A stretch of 64,000 bases of DNA. Source: Candidatus Brockarchaeota archaeon. GTDB lineage: Archaea > Thermoproteota > EX4484-205 > JAAOZP01. The stretch covers positions 1 through 64,000 of the forward strand of contig JAFNIX010000012.1 in the NCBI GenBank assembly GCA_017601225.1, read 5' to 3'. The notes below the pieces were generated by a model, which had not been told where the DNA came from, ran no database searches, and was given only the letters and a program-made list of their open reading frames with translations. Position numbers and translations under genes: made by a program. Numbering within the stretch: the first letter of the stretch is position 1; each line of letters opens with the position of its first letter. Of the stretch, positions 34,043 through 42,968 are shown one piece after another.

Positions 34043-35584
34043 CTATTCCTCCTTGTCGAACCTTTTCATCACGCTAGGTATTTTCTCAACAAGGTCTGAA
34101 GCAGTTATGTGGAAGCCTTTCTCCTCAACAGCCTTCAAACCTGCTTCCCCGTGAACATAGGCTGCTGCAGCAGCCGAGGTGAACCCGCTGTTGCCCCATG
34201 CTAGGAAGGCTGCGATGATGCCTGAAAGCACGTCACCGGTGCCGCCGACCGCTAAACCGGGTGTGGCATGCTTATTCACCTTGAGGTTTGACCCGTCGGT
34301 AATGACTGTTTCAAAGCCTTTAAGCAGAAGTGTGAAACCGTGTTTCCTAGAGAGCTCGACGAGCCTGCTTACGTTTTCAAACCATCTAGAACCAAGGTCC
34401 GTCTCAAAAACCTGTTTAAACTCCCCGCGGTGAGGAGTAGCCACGACTCCTTTCAACAGGTTCGGGAAGGCCTTGAAGGCCTTGAAACCGTCTGCGTCAA
34501 CAACAACCGGCAGCAGCCTGCTCTTGGCTTCGCTGACGATCACCCTGACTGCTTCCACGGTCTCCTCGTGGAGGCCTAGGCCCGGGCCCAGAACCATAGA
34601 GTCCGCCTTATCCATAAGCTTTGAGACAAGGGGTATTGCATCAATGTCAAGATGCTCCCCGGAAGTAGAGTAGACCACAAGGTCTGGGGAAATTGCTCTG
34701 ACGGAGGCTGCAACCGGCTTGGGTGCAATAACTATCGCTAGGCCAGCTCCGACCCTTAGCGCGGACAATGCTGCTAAAGCAGGCGCCCCAGAGAAGGTTT
34801 CGCTACCTCCCACTATGAGAACATAGCCGTAGTCCCCCTTGTGCGAGTCCCTCCTCCTAGTTTTCACAACCCTCTTAACGTCGCCCGGCCCGGTGTAGAG
34901 CTCAGCCTCAAGAGGTATGCCTATGTCCGCCACCTCAACCTGCCCGGCGAAAGGAGAACCCTCTAGAAAATCCTTAGGCTTGTGGAAAGTCAGAGTGTAA
35001 GATGCTTTAACAGCCAGAGTTTTTTCAACGCTCCCGGGGCCAAGCCCCGTTGGAACATCCACGGCGAAAACAGTTTTCCCCGAGGAGTTTACCTCCCCCA
35101 CTATTGAGGCAAAAGGCTCTTTTAAAACCCCTTTAATCCCTGTGCCAAGCATAGCGTCCACAACGAAGTCGCATCTAGATAAAAGCTCCTTGACAACCCG
35201 TGTCTCAGAGGAGTCTGCAACGAAGAGTTTCTCAACATCATCCATTTGAAGCAGGAGCAGCCAGTTTACCCTCGCCTCCTCGCTCCTGATTTCATGAGGC
35301 CTACCTACGAGAACCACCACTACTCTAGCACCCATGTTTCTAAGGTGCCTGGCTGCAACAAACCCGTCGCCACCATTATTCCCTGTTCCGCAAAGGATGA
35401 GGAAGGTTTTACCCTCCACAAAGGTCTTCGAAGATATGAAGCGTGCAGTAGCCGAGCCGGCGTTCTCCATCATGCAAAGTCTGCTGAAACCCAGGGCTTC
35501 AGCGTTCTCCTCTATAGCAGCCATTTCGACGCTGGTTACGACCTTGGGTAGAAGATGCTTCACCGCCTTAAGCCACTCATCCAT
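34043..35584 (-). CDS. nnr: Bifunctional NAD(P)H-hydrate repair enzyme
   Basis: The N-terminal about 215 residues form the epimerase (YjeF-N) domain: MENAGSATARF, CGTGNNGGDGFVAARHL, and VVDAMLGTGIKG. The C-terminal about 280 residues are the ADP/ATP-dependent dehydratase of the ribokinase fold: GDYGYVLIVGGSETFSGAPALAA, VLGPGLGLHEE, VVATPHRGEF, and TPGLAVGGTGDVLSGIIAAFLAWG. Together they repair hydrated nicotinamide cofactors formed by heat or enzymes, which is important in thermophiles. The length of 513 residues is standard for the fused form. It is upstream of DUF72 on the same strand. Confidence 0.95.
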   Translation of the reverse strand: MDEWLKAVKHLLPKVVTSVEMAAIEENAEALGFSRLCMMENAGSATARFISSKTFVEGKTFLILCGTGNNGGDGFVAARHLRNMGARVVVVLVGRPHEIRSEEARVNWLLLLQMDDVEKLFVADSSETRVVKELLSRCDFVVDAMLGTGIKGVLKEPFASIVGEVNSSGKTVFAVDVPTGLGPGSVEKTLAVKASYTLTFHKPKDFLEGSPFAGQVEVADIGIPLEAELYTGPGDVKRVVKTRRRDSHKGDYGYVLIVGGSETFSGAPALAALSALRVGAGLAIVIAPKPVAASVRAISPDLVVYSTSGEHLDIDAIPLVSKLMDKADSMVLGPGLGLHEETVEAVRVIVSEAKSRLLPVVVDADGFKAFKAFPNLLKGVVATPHRGEFKQVFETDLGSRWFENVSRLVELSRKHGFTLLLKGFETVITDGSNLKVNKHATPGLAVGGTGDVLSGIIAAFLAWGNSGFTSAAAAAYVHGEAGLKAVEEKGFHITASDLVEKIPSVMKRFDKEE

Positions 35585-35645
35585 CTTGAAGTACTTTTTG
35601 AAGAAGCCTTATAAGAATATTCTCCGGCAGGCGTAAGCTGGAACA

Positions 35646-36281
35646 GTGAGGCGCAGAAGGCTCCTTAAAGACTTGGAAAAGATCGTTTCAGACGGGAAGG
35701 TTAGAGGAACGGTTTTGAAAAGGCTTAGACAATTTGAGGAGGCGGAAGCCAGCAGGGAGAGGATTTTCAGCGAGCTTTGCTTCTGCATTCTGACAGCCAA
35801 CTGTTCTGCAGAGGGAGGGCTTAGGGTTCAGGAGGAAATTGGGGAGGGCTTCCTGAAGCTTAGCAGGAGTCAGCTGAGCAGGAGGCTCAGGAGCCTAGGC
35901 TACAGGTATCCCAATACTAGGGCTAAATATATAGTTGAAGCTAGGAAGCGTTGCGAAGACGTTTTGAGAATTATAAACGAGGATGGTGATCCCACTAGGG
36001 TGAGAAGATGGCTTGCAGACAACGTGCCCGGGATAGGCTTCAAGGAGGCGAGCCACTTCTTGAGAAACATAGGGTTTAAGAATCTTGCCATAATAGATAA
36101 GCATGTTCTAAGAGTTCTCCACAGGTACGGCTATATAGTAAGCATTCCCCAAAACCTTTCCAGAGCCAAGTACCTTGAGATCGAGAAGATTCTTTCGAAA
36201 ATAGCTGGGGAGCTGAACATGACGCTGGCGGAGCTCGACCTCTATCTTTGGTACATGGATACGGGCAGAATACTCAAGTAG
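35646..36281 (+). CDS. ogg: 8-oxoguanine DNA glycosylase, Ogg2 type
   Basis: This base-excision enzyme for 8-oxoguanine has N-glycosylase and lyase activities. The short Ogg2 form lacks the N-terminal domain of eukaryotic Ogg1. IFSELCFCILTANCSAEGGLR begins the core. NVPGIGFKEASHFLRNIGF is the HhH with catalytic Lys, and LAIIDKHVLRVLHRYG holds the catalytic Asp. The C-terminus ends LYLWYMDTGRILK, close to the usual Ogg2 ending. The start is a GTG at 35646, divergent from nnr. Confidence 0.93.
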   Translation: MRRRRLLKDLEKIVSDGKVRGTVLKRLRQFEEAEASRERIFSELCFCILTANCSAEGGLRVQEEIGEGFLKLSRSQLSRRLRSLGYRYPNTRAKYIVEARKRCEDVLRIINEDGDPTRVRRWLADNVPGIGFKEASHFLRNIGFKNLAIIDKHVLRVLHRYGYIVSIPQNLSRAKYLEIEKILSKIAGELNMTLAELDLYLWYMDTGRILK

Positions 36282-36331
36282 AAGCAGGATTGTAACACTG
36301 TGATCCGCCTTTCTAAAATAGCTGGGGAGAG

Positions 36332-37564
36332 CTAGACGAGTTCAACGATGTACTCTCTTCCACGCTTGATTTTCCTTATCAACCCTTTCCTCTGAAGCTC
36401 GTTTAAAACTATCGAGGTCTTAGACTTTGAAAACTTAGCAGCATCCTTAATCTGAGACTGCGTCAGCCTCCCGCCAGCCTCCCTTAGAAGCTTTATCACG
36501 AGATCCTCGTCTGAAAGCATCTGCATATCCGGAGGCCTAAGCCTCTTTCCATGCGAACGGCGAAGCAGTATTATGGCTAGGAGCACCACCGGCGGAGCTA
36601 GCAGAGCCAAGTAGAATATTGGAGGCAGGCTCTCAGCCTGGGTCTCGCCCCCGCTCTCCTCGTAAACAGAGATTTGAAGCGGCTGAGGATCTTGGCTGAA
36701 CCTGTACGGTGAGTTGGAAGGCAGGTGCAGCGAAACCCTCCAGTCCCCAGCCAGATTCATGTTCAACGTGTCTGAAAAGACCCCGTTGTTCCCGACAGCC
36801 ACTTCCCTAACTGTTTCAGACCCCTGAGGGTTCAGGTAGACAACCCGGAGTGTAAGGCCAGGGGTTGGCGGGCTGATCCTTCCCTGAACGCTTAGCGGGG
36901 AACCCTTCTTAAGCCGGGTGCTGTCTGGTGAGAATTCCTCAACCCTTATAATCCTGCTTTCAAAAACAAGCCTTGGCTCTCCATCTGCGAAATCCATCCT
37001 TCCTGCCCAGGCTACTCTCAAAACGTCTTCACGCGACGGCCTTGGACTTGTAAGCTTAAGAAAATAATCCTGATCCAGCTCCGAATAGTCTATCTCGAGT
37101 GTCTCATCAGTAAAAAGGTAGAAACCTCCTTCAAAAACGTCTCCAACCTCAATCCTGTCTGAAGTTTTAAGGCTGAAGTTAACCCATTTAAACCTGTACT
37201 GGATAACTCCCAGCTGCTTCACTATCCCCGTCACGTCGATCTTGAGGCTGAAGTTTTCAGCCGCCATATGTCTCCCCGTTAGGGACGCTGCCCTGCTGAC
37301 GATGCTGCGTATGGTTGATTCGAAGCCTGAGAGAATAGCATTCTTGTCAGCACTGTCCTTGAACAGTTTGAAACTATCCAAATCCTCTTGGGAACTCAGC
37401 GTTGTGGAGAGTTCAACAACCCATGTTGCTGAAGAATCCTGGTGAAGCATTATCCTGTATGTTGTTTGAAACTCGAACTCTCCTTCAGCCCGTGGAACCC
37501 AACCGGAAAGGCAGACTAGGATGAGTGCAAGCAGGGCGCCTGCAACAGCTTTCGGAAGCATCAT
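36332..37564 (-). CDS. Membrane-anchored winged-helix regulator with extracellular domain
   Basis: A signal or anchor segment (AVAGALLALILVCLSGWV) is followed by an extracellular beta-rich region of about 310 residues (strands such as TTYRIMLHQDSSATWVVELS, then an Ig-like part near RISPPTPGLTLRVVYLN). A membrane span follows (PPIFYLALLAPPVVLLAIILL), then a cytoplasmic winged helix (DEDLVIKLLREAGGRLTQSQ ... LNELQRKGLIRKIKRGREYIVEL). This is the layout of archaeal membrane-bound HTH proteins that may sense surface signals. ATG 37564 was chosen because the A/T box at 37591-37602 is 32 bases upstream; an in-frame start at 37630 lies before that promoter. Confidence 0.8.
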   Translation of the reverse strand: MMLPKAVAGALLALILVCLSGWVPRAEGEFEFQTTYRIMLHQDSSATWVVELSTTLSSQEDLDSFKLFKDSADKNAILSGFESTIRSIVSRAASLTGRHMAAENFSLKIDVTGIVKQLGVIQYRFKWVNFSLKTSDRIEVGDVFEGGFYLFTDETLEIDYSELDQDYFLKLTSPRPSREDVLRVAWAGRMDFADGEPRLVFESRIIRVEEFSPDSTRLKKGSPLSVQGRISPPTPGLTLRVVYLNPQGSETVREVAVGNNGVFSDTLNMNLAGDWRVSLHLPSNSPYRFSQDPQPLQISVYEESGGETQAESLPPIFYLALLAPPVVLLAIILLRRSHGKRLRPPDMQMLSDEDLVIKLLREAGGRLTQSQIKDAAKFSKSKTSIVLNELQRKGLIRKIKRGREYIVELV

Positions 37565-37600
37565 GAGTAGGGGAAAATAAGCATTATGAGAGGTATAAAA

Positions 37601-37628
37601 GTTTGCAAACAAACTACTTTTTACAAAC
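37601..37628. promoter_or_regulatory. Possible operator of the membrane wHTH gene
   Basis: GTTTGCAAAC at 37601-37610 is a perfect 10-bp palindrome immediately upstream of the A/T box of the membrane-anchored regulator. A related TTTTACAAAC lies 17 bases further on. The position suggests an activator or autoregulatory site. It is short, so chance cannot be excluded. Confidence 0.35.
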
Positions 37629-37662
37629 AAGATTTAAAAGGCGCTTTTTAAGACTCCAGTTC

Positions 37663-38289
37663 CTATTTGTTCTTGCCTTTTTCTTTAGCCTGCTTCTGCT
37701 CTTCGACCCTAGCCTTTATCTCCGCCTTCTTCTCCTCTTGAAGCTGCTTCTTAGCATCCCTGAAAGCGTGGTTGGCCTCCACGATCCTTTTAGCCAGCTC
37801 CTTATTAGTCTCAGGAATATCATTCTGCAGTGCTTTCAGAGCCTCCTTCTCCACCCCCTCCAATTGCCTCAGCCGGGTTCTAATCTCAAGCCTCAGCCTA
37901 TTCATCTCCATTATGAATTCTCCCTGAGTTATTTCCCCGTTTCTCAGCCTTTCCTCCAGCGTAGTCATCTCCTGCTCCATTGTTCTAACAGTCTCCATCA
38001 AGGATTCTTGTTCACCAGCCAGCTCGTTAAGCCGCTCCTCCCATGTTTGGCAGAGCATCATTTTCCTTTCGAGCCTGATTTCTAGAAGCTCCTCCTTATG
38101 CTGTTGAACGAGACCCTGTATTTGTGCCGAAAGGCTTTTACCTAAGTAGGGGGGGAGGGTTTCATCAGTATCCTCGTCACCAACAATCCTTGATACGAAT
38201 AATGCTGAAACCCCGATTATGGTGAGCAGTGCTAATGCTAATGCGAACACTATTCTCCGGCGTTTCACCAGCCTCTTGCTCCCGTTCAT
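37663..38289 (-). CDS. Exported coiled-coil protein
   Basis: An N-terminal basic stretch and anchor (RRRIVFALALALLTIIGVSALFV) are followed by about 160 residues of highly charged helix with heptad-like spacing (EERLNELAGEQESLMETVRT, LEERLRNGEITQGEFIMEMN, RLEIRTRLRQLEGVEKEAL) and a Lys/Glu-rich tail. The segment with NGEITQGEF resembles periplasmic Spy/CpxP-type helical hairpins, but the similarity is only in pattern. The ATG at 38289 follows GGTGG by two bases; a GTG at 38295 would add two residues. It probably lies outside the membrane as a dimeric rod; its function is unknown. Confidence 0.65.
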   Translation of the reverse strand: MNGSKRLVKRRRIVFALALALLTIIGVSALFVSRIVGDEDTDETLPPYLGKSLSAQIQGLVQQHKEELLEIRLERKMMLCQTWEERLNELAGEQESLMETVRTMEQEMTTLEERLRNGEITQGEFIMEMNRLRLEIRTRLRQLEGVEKEALKALQNDIPETNKELAKRIVEANHAFRDAKKQLQEEKKAEIKARVEEQKQAKEKGKNK

Positions 38290-38354
38290 TTCCACCTTTA
38301 TTCTGTCAAAAGGGCCTCTATTAAGCGTTTTTCAGTTTCTTTCACTAAAATCCC

Positions 38355-38388
38355 TGAAAAACAGTTCATTTCGGTTGAAAACAGTTCA
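38355..38388. promoter_or_regulatory. Tandem TGAA-n5/6-TTCA repeats (possible operator)
   Basis: Two near-identical copies, TGAAAAACAGTTCA at 38355-38368 and TGAAAACAGTTCA at 38376-38388, lie upstream of the coiled-coil gene. Each is itself an inverted repeat (TGAA...TTCA). Two phased copies about two helical turns apart look like a dimer-binding operator. Confidence 0.35.
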
Positions 38389-38505
38389 TAAAAGTTTTCA
38401 GCTCTGTTAGAGCTTAGAAAATTTCTTTATTTTAAAAAATTGCTAAATTCTGATTACTGCTGCAAAAATATTAGACCGGAGGCTTAAAAAGGCGTTAGTT
38501 CCTCT

Positions 38506-39486
38506 TTAAGCTCCCCCGTAAAGCTGCTTGTGGAGCTCCAGTAGTGACCTAACCCTCTTAACGACATTAGGATGCGTGCTAAGGACTTCAACAAGGCTCT
38601 CCGCAGCCGAGATCTCTCTGGACGCGAACTCCTCTAGAGCACGGACATCATAGATTCCCCTGAAAGCCCTAGCACCAGCCGTAGACTCAGGGTCGGCTAT
38701 GAGAAGGGCTCTGAAGGAGGAGTAGCCGCTCATCGACGCCTTAACATTCCTCGGTGCTCTAGCGTTCATGTCAGATATTTTAACTAGGGCGCTTGCAAGG
38801 CTCAGAGGCCCGCCGGGCGAGACTGTTGAGCCATGGTAGTCAGCGTAGTACTCCCTGCTCCTGCTGAAGCCCATTATGAGCAGGGTTAGAACATAGTATA
38901 TCATCATGCCCAGCATCCCTATGAGTAGGAGAATGCCACCGTTCCCCCTGTCCCTCCTCGAGCCGGAGTAGACGCCTGAATAGTATAGTGACATTGCAAC
39001 CCAGTAGACTAACGCTGGTAGCACTGATAGGAACATCATTATCTGCACATCCCTGTGTTTAAGGTGGCCGAGCTCGTGTCCCAGGACAGCCTCAACCTCG
39101 GAGACGCTCAGACTGTTGAGCAGCCCTCTGGTGACAGCCACCCTGGGGCCTGTTAGGGGGCTGCCGTAGGCGAAAGCATTTGGCAACGGGATTTCCGAAA
39201 CCATTATTTTCGGAGGATTCTTAAACCCGCTTTTCTGAGAGAGCATTCTTACGCTCTCCTCGAGCCACGGGAGCTCGCCCTGGTTCAATGGCCTAACCCG
39301 GTAGGCGGCGTCAATAATATACGGGCCGATTAACCATTGGAACAGGTTTAGCCCGATTACGATTGGGAGAAGCATAAGCAGGTCCACGCCGATCATGAAG
39401 AGCATTAGGGCTACGAAGCCCGTGGTTATTGCAATAACTATCATCATCGTGGCAATCATGTTTAACCTGAGTTTCCAGAGTTGCAT
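38506..39486 (-). CDS. htpX: HtpX-type membrane zinc metalloprotease
   Basis: This M48 family protease is for membrane-protein quality control. VEAVLGHELGHLKHRDVQIMM contains the HExxH zinc site, and SREYYADYHGSTVSPGGP holds the third ligand Glu. Two hydrophobic spans at the N-terminus (TMMIVIAITTGFVALMLFMI and the following one) and two in the middle anchor it. The length of 326 residues is normal. GGAGGTGA lies 5-12 bases before the ATG, an unusually strong Shine-Dalgarno for this genome, where most starts look leaderless. Confidence 0.94.
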   Translation of the reverse strand: MQLWKLRLNMIATMMIVIAITTGFVALMLFMIGVDLLMLLPIVIGLNLFQWLIGPYIIDAAYRVRPLNQGELPWLEESVRMLSQKSGFKNPPKIMVSEIPLPNAFAYGSPLTGPRVAVTRGLLNSLSVSEVEAVLGHELGHLKHRDVQIMMFLSVLPALVYWVAMSLYYSGVYSGSRRDRGNGGILLLIGMLGMMIYYVLTLLIMGFSRSREYYADYHGSTVSPGGPLSLASALVKISDMNARAPRNVKASMSGYSSFRALLIADPESTAGARAFRGIYDVRALEEFASREISAAESLVEVLSTHPNVVKRVRSLLELHKQLYGGA

Positions 39487-39601
39487 TAAACATCACCTCC
39501 TTTGGCTAATTTCCCGTCGAGGGATATAAGTTTTACGCGAATAAGACCGTTGACGCTTAAGCCTCCGGCAAGCTTATTAGACCTGGATGCGTTATTACCG
39601 C

Positions 39602-40963
39602 ATGCCTGTTTGCCCTATTGACACAGGTAGATACGGCTCCCCGGAGATGAGGAGGATCTTCGAAGATGAGAACAGGTTGCAGACGATGCTCGACGTGGAA
39701 GCAGCCTTGGCTGAAGCACTTGCTGAGTTGGGTGAGATACCGGTTGAGGCGGCTTCAACCATAAGGAGCAGGGCTTCTTCGAAAATCGTCACTCTGGAGA
39801 GGGTTAAGGAGAGGGAGAGAGTTACGAGGCACGATATAGCAGCCATGGTTGAGGTTCTTTCAGAAGAGTGCGGGGAACACGGCGAGTATGTCCACTGGGG
39901 GGTTACGAGCAACGACATAACGGACACGGCTCTAGCGTTGCAGCTTAAAGACGCTTTAAACATAATCAGGGGGAGGCTGAGAAGCCTCATTGAAAAGCTC
40001 TGTGAAAAGTCTGAGGAGTATGCTGAGCTAGTTATGCCGGGTAGGACGCATGGCCAGCACGCTATCCCCATAACGTTCGGGTTTAAACTCGCCGTTTATG
40101 CTGCTGAGCTTGCCAGGAGCTACGAGAGGATGCTTCAACTCTCCAAGAGAGTCTTGGTTGGGAAAATAGGCGGGGCTGTAGGAACCATGGCGGCACTCGG
40201 ACCCAAGGCGCTTATGATAGAGGAGAAAACCATGCATAAGCTTGGCTTAGAACCAGTTGAAATAGCGACGCAGGTTGTTTGCAGAGACAGGCTGGCTGAG
40301 CTTGTCTGCTGGGCGGCGCTGCTGGGCTCAAGCCTAGACAGGCTTGCCGTCGAAATAAGAAACCTTCAGAGGACTGAGATAATGGAGGCTGCTGAAGGAT
40401 TCGGCGAGGAGCAGCGTGGAAGCAGCACGATGCCCCAGAAGCAGAACCCGGTTGACAGCGAGAAAGTATCCGGCTTAGCTAAAGTTCTCAGGGGGCTCGT
40501 AGTTCCTGCTTTAGAAAACATTCCGCTCTGGCATGAGAGAGACCTCTCCAACTCCAGCAGCGAGAGGTTCATCATCCCCTTATCCATGACGATACTCGAC
40601 GAGATGCTCGTGACCATGCGGAACGTTTTAGCAAACCTTAGGGTCTACCCTGAACACATGGCTGGGAACCTAGCTATAACACGGGGCCGGATAATGAGTG
40701 AAGCCGTCATGATGAAGCTTGCTAGGAAAGGCATGGGGAGAAAGAGGGCATACGAGCTTATGAGAAGGCTCTCAAGGAAGGCGTTTACGGAGAATAGGAG
40801 CCTGCTTGAAGTTTTGGAGGAAAGCCCCGAGGTTACGAAATACTTGAGCTTGGAGGAGTTGAAGGAGACAATGGAGCCTAAGAATTATCTCGGCAAGAAT
40901 ATGGAATTGATAAGCAGGGCGGTTTCTTACGCGAAGTCAAAGCTTGAGAAAGACGTCGTTTAA
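39602..40963 (+). CDS. purB: Adenylosuccinate lyase
   Basis: The enzyme catalyses two fumarate-releasing steps of purine synthesis. MPVCPIDTGRYGSPEMRRIF is the usual archaeal start. HWGVTSNDITDTALALQL, GRTHGQHAIPITFGFKLA and the signature GSSTMPQKQNPVDSEKV (substrate loop) are intact. The length of 453 residues is normal. The ATG at 39602 was preferred to 39587 because it is 28 bases after an A/T box (gcttatta near 39570), giving a leaderless message. It is followed closely by an HD-domain gene. Confidence 0.95.
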   Translation: MPVCPIDTGRYGSPEMRRIFEDENRLQTMLDVEAALAEALAELGEIPVEAASTIRSRASSKIVTLERVKERERVTRHDIAAMVEVLSEECGEHGEYVHWGVTSNDITDTALALQLKDALNIIRGRLRSLIEKLCEKSEEYAELVMPGRTHGQHAIPITFGFKLAVYAAELARSYERMLQLSKRVLVGKIGGAVGTMAALGPKALMIEEKTMHKLGLEPVEIATQVVCRDRLAELVCWAALLGSSLDRLAVEIRNLQRTEIMEAAEGFGEEQRGSSTMPQKQNPVDSEKVSGLAKVLRGLVVPALENIPLWHERDLSNSSSERFIIPLSMTILDEMLVTMRNVLANLRVYPEHMAGNLAITRGRIMSEAVMMKLARKGMGRKRAYELMRRLSRKAFTENRSLLEVLEESPEVTKYLSLEELKETMEPKNYLGKNMELISRAVSYAKSKLEKDVV

Positions 40964-40983
40964 CGGAAGGTGCTTAAGAGGAT

Positions 40984-41601
40984 TTGAGCATAAGCATCGA
41001 TAATCTGATAGAAACCATCAGAAAGGAGGCTGAAAAACATTATTCTGATGATCCATCGCATGATTGGCTGCATGCTGAAAGAGTCTGCAGGATGTGCATG
41101 AGAATCTGCGAGAAGGAGGGCGGTGATCCGAAGGTTCTTGTCGCAGCAGCGCTCCTCCATGATGTTGGGGTGAGATACGAGTTGGAGCAGGGCGTTGATC
41201 ATTCTGAGAAGAGTGTTGAAATCGCTGAGGAAATTCTTCCGCGAATAGGTTTCCCCAAGGATAAGATAAGCATGGTTCTTGAGGCGATCAGTATGCACAG
41301 GTTTAGAAAAGGAGTCAGGGCCGTCAGCATAGAATCCAGGATTCTTCAGGATGCTGACCGTTTAGACGCGATGGGTGCTATAGGCGTGGCGAGGACTTTC
41401 TCCCACGGGGGCAGGAGGGGGATCCCAATGTATTCAAGCAGCAGAGACACTGGTTCAACGGTTGATCATTTCTACGAAAAGCTTCTCAAGCTTAAAAATA
41501 GTCTAAATACTGAAACAGCGAGGAGGATTGCAGAGGAAAGGCATGCTTTTATGGAAATGTTTCTATCAAGGTTCTTGAAGGAGATTGAGGGGGAAGCATA
41601 G
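40984..41601 (+). CDS. HD-domain phosphohydrolase
   Basis: This HD superfamily protein has 205 residues. HDWLHAERVCRMCMRIC, VAAALLHDVGVRYE (the HD pair), HSEKSVEIAEEILPRIGF and RILQDADRLDAMGAIGVART (the last Asp) give the H...HD...D metal site. Related proteins hydrolyse nucleotides or phosphodiesters, but the substrate is unknown. The TTG start is 21 bases after purB, so it may be co-transcribed. Confidence 0.85.
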   Translation: MSISIDNLIETIRKEAEKHYSDDPSHDWLHAERVCRMCMRICEKEGGDPKVLVAAALLHDVGVRYELEQGVDHSEKSVEIAEEILPRIGFPKDKISMVLEAISMHRFRKGVRAVSIESRILQDADRLDAMGAIGVARTFSHGGRRGIPMYSSSRDTGSTVDHFYEKLLKLKNSLNTETARRIAEERHAFMEMFLSRFLKEIEGEA

Positions 41602-41739
41602 GTTCCCCCTAGTCTAGCAGAAATTATTGTGCGACGGTGCTGCCAGAAAGCCAGTGAGCCTTTTAGGAGCTTTGAAAGTACCGGTTCGCGAGAAAGAGCA
41701 CGTTTAAAAGCTTCTTCGCACGGTTTTTACCTAGCAACC

Positions 41740-42495
41740 TTGCCGATACAGGTTGTCTTCATAGGGCCAGCCGGGTCGGGCAAGACGACACTTGTCAAGG
41801 CCTATGGGGACTGGCTCTCTAGAAGTGGTAGAAGTGTTTCCTTCATAAATCTTGATCCAGGTGTTGAAGAAACACCCTATTCTCCATCTTTCGACATAAG
41901 GGTACTCTTCACTGTTGAAGAGATAATGAGGAAGGAATCACTAGGCCCCAACGGAGCCATGATAAGGGCAATGGATATTCTGGCTGAGAGAAGCTTTGAG
42001 CTCGCCTCCCGGATAAATACGCTAGAGGAGAATTACAGGCTTATAGACACGCCGGGTCAAAGCGAGCTTTTCGTTTTCAGAAGCGCCGGGCCGGAGATAA
42101 TGAGAGGGCTATCCGAAGTCGGTAGGACGATAGTTGTCTTCCTGATAGACGGCCAGCTTATATGTTCTCCAAGCGACCTTATAGCGGTGTTCTCACTCGC
42201 AGCGGCTTGCAGGCTTAGGCTCAACGTTCCCTTCGTCCATGTTGTAACGAAGGCCGATGTTTTAAGCAGGAGCGACCTTGAAAGGCTGATGCAGGAGCCA
42301 GAGTACCTGCAGGGGAGGATTGTTGAAGAAGAGGCTGGGCTACTACAAGAATACGTTCTGGAGCACTCTAAGATTGTCCACCCTTTCCTCAGAAGACAGA
42401 GGACTGTTCTGGTTTCAGCCCTATCCGGAGCCGGGCTGGACCTGATGGATTCCCTTATACATGATGCTACGTGCGAGTGTGGAGATCTTCGCTGA
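41740..42495 (+). CDS. GPN-loop GTPase
   Basis: This P-loop GTPase belongs to the GPN family, which in eukaryotes assists RNA polymerase assembly. VVFIGPAGSGKTTLVKAYG is the Walker A and SLGPNGAMIRAMD holds the GPN insertion. YRLIDTPGQSELFVFRSAG is the G3 region and FVHVVTKADVL the base-recognition T/NKxD. The TTG at 41740 was chosen because it is 34 bases after an A/T box (gtttaaaag, 41702-41710) and starts just before the P-loop; an upstream in-frame start at 41629 would precede the promoter. The end overlaps the convergent 42467 gene. Confidence 0.9.
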   Translation: MPIQVVFIGPAGSGKTTLVKAYGDWLSRSGRSVSFINLDPGVEETPYSPSFDIRVLFTVEEIMRKESLGPNGAMIRAMDILAERSFELASRINTLEENYRLIDTPGQSELFVFRSAGPEIMRGLSEVGRTIVVFLIDGQLICSPSDLIAVFSLAAACRLRLNVPFVHVVTKADVLSRSDLERLMQEPEYLQGRIVEEEAGLLQEYVLEHSKIVHPFLRRQRTVLVSALSGAGLDLMDSLIHDATCECGDLR

Positions 42496-42880
42496 GCCTC
42501 TTCTCATGTATTTTAGCCAGCTCCTCAAAATATTCTCCAGAGGCGATTGTGTCTTCAATAAGCTTCATCACCAAATATATCTCTGTGAAGAATACAGTAT
42601 CATCCGCCAGTAGGGTTCTTTTCTTAAGTTCTTTCACCTTATGTCTAACGCTTAAACCAGCGTCCATAATCGTGAAAACCAGTATAGTGTGTTTCAACTC
42701 TTTAAGCGGATCCCTGAAGCACTCCGCTAGGAGAATAAGCCTATCGCCTAGACTATCCATATCGTCAAGATTCATGTTTAAACCCTCGTCAATACACTTC
42801 TTCATAGAAACGTTTATTGGAGACAAGGATCCTTGGATTTCCGAAAGAACCCTTCTCAAACCTTCAATCAAACCTTGCAA
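42467..42880 (-). CDS. Unknown helical protein (137 aa)
   Basis: The product is nearly all helical: LRRVLSEIQGSLSPINVSMK, DSLGDRLILLAECFRDPL, KELKHTILVFTIMDAGLSVR, FFTEIYLVMKLIEDTIASGE. Charged residues and two cysteines are spread along it, and no catalytic motif is seen. The TTG start is about 27 bases after an A/T box (aaattaatct, minus strand), which supports this strand over the overlapping frame on the other strand. The 3' end overlaps the GPN gene by 29 bases. Confidence 0.5.
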   Translation of the reverse strand: MQGLIEGLRRVLSEIQGSLSPINVSMKKCIDEGLNMNLDDMDSLGDRLILLAECFRDPLKELKHTILVFTIMDAGLSVRHKVKELKKRTLLADDTVFFTEIYLVMKLIEDTIASGEYFEELAKIHEKRLSEDLHTRT

Positions 42881-42968
42881 TAGTATGCAGCTTTAGGCCT
42901 AGATTAATTTTTCCCCAAGGTTTGAGAGAGGTTTATAAGTCTCTTTTAACATGGTTAACTACTGAAAA

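Noticed and set aside
42471-42896. Plus-strand frame opposite the 137-residue helical protein
   Set aside because: The minus frame has a well-placed A/T box and a helical, charged product; the plus frame is Ser/Leu-rich shadow sequence.
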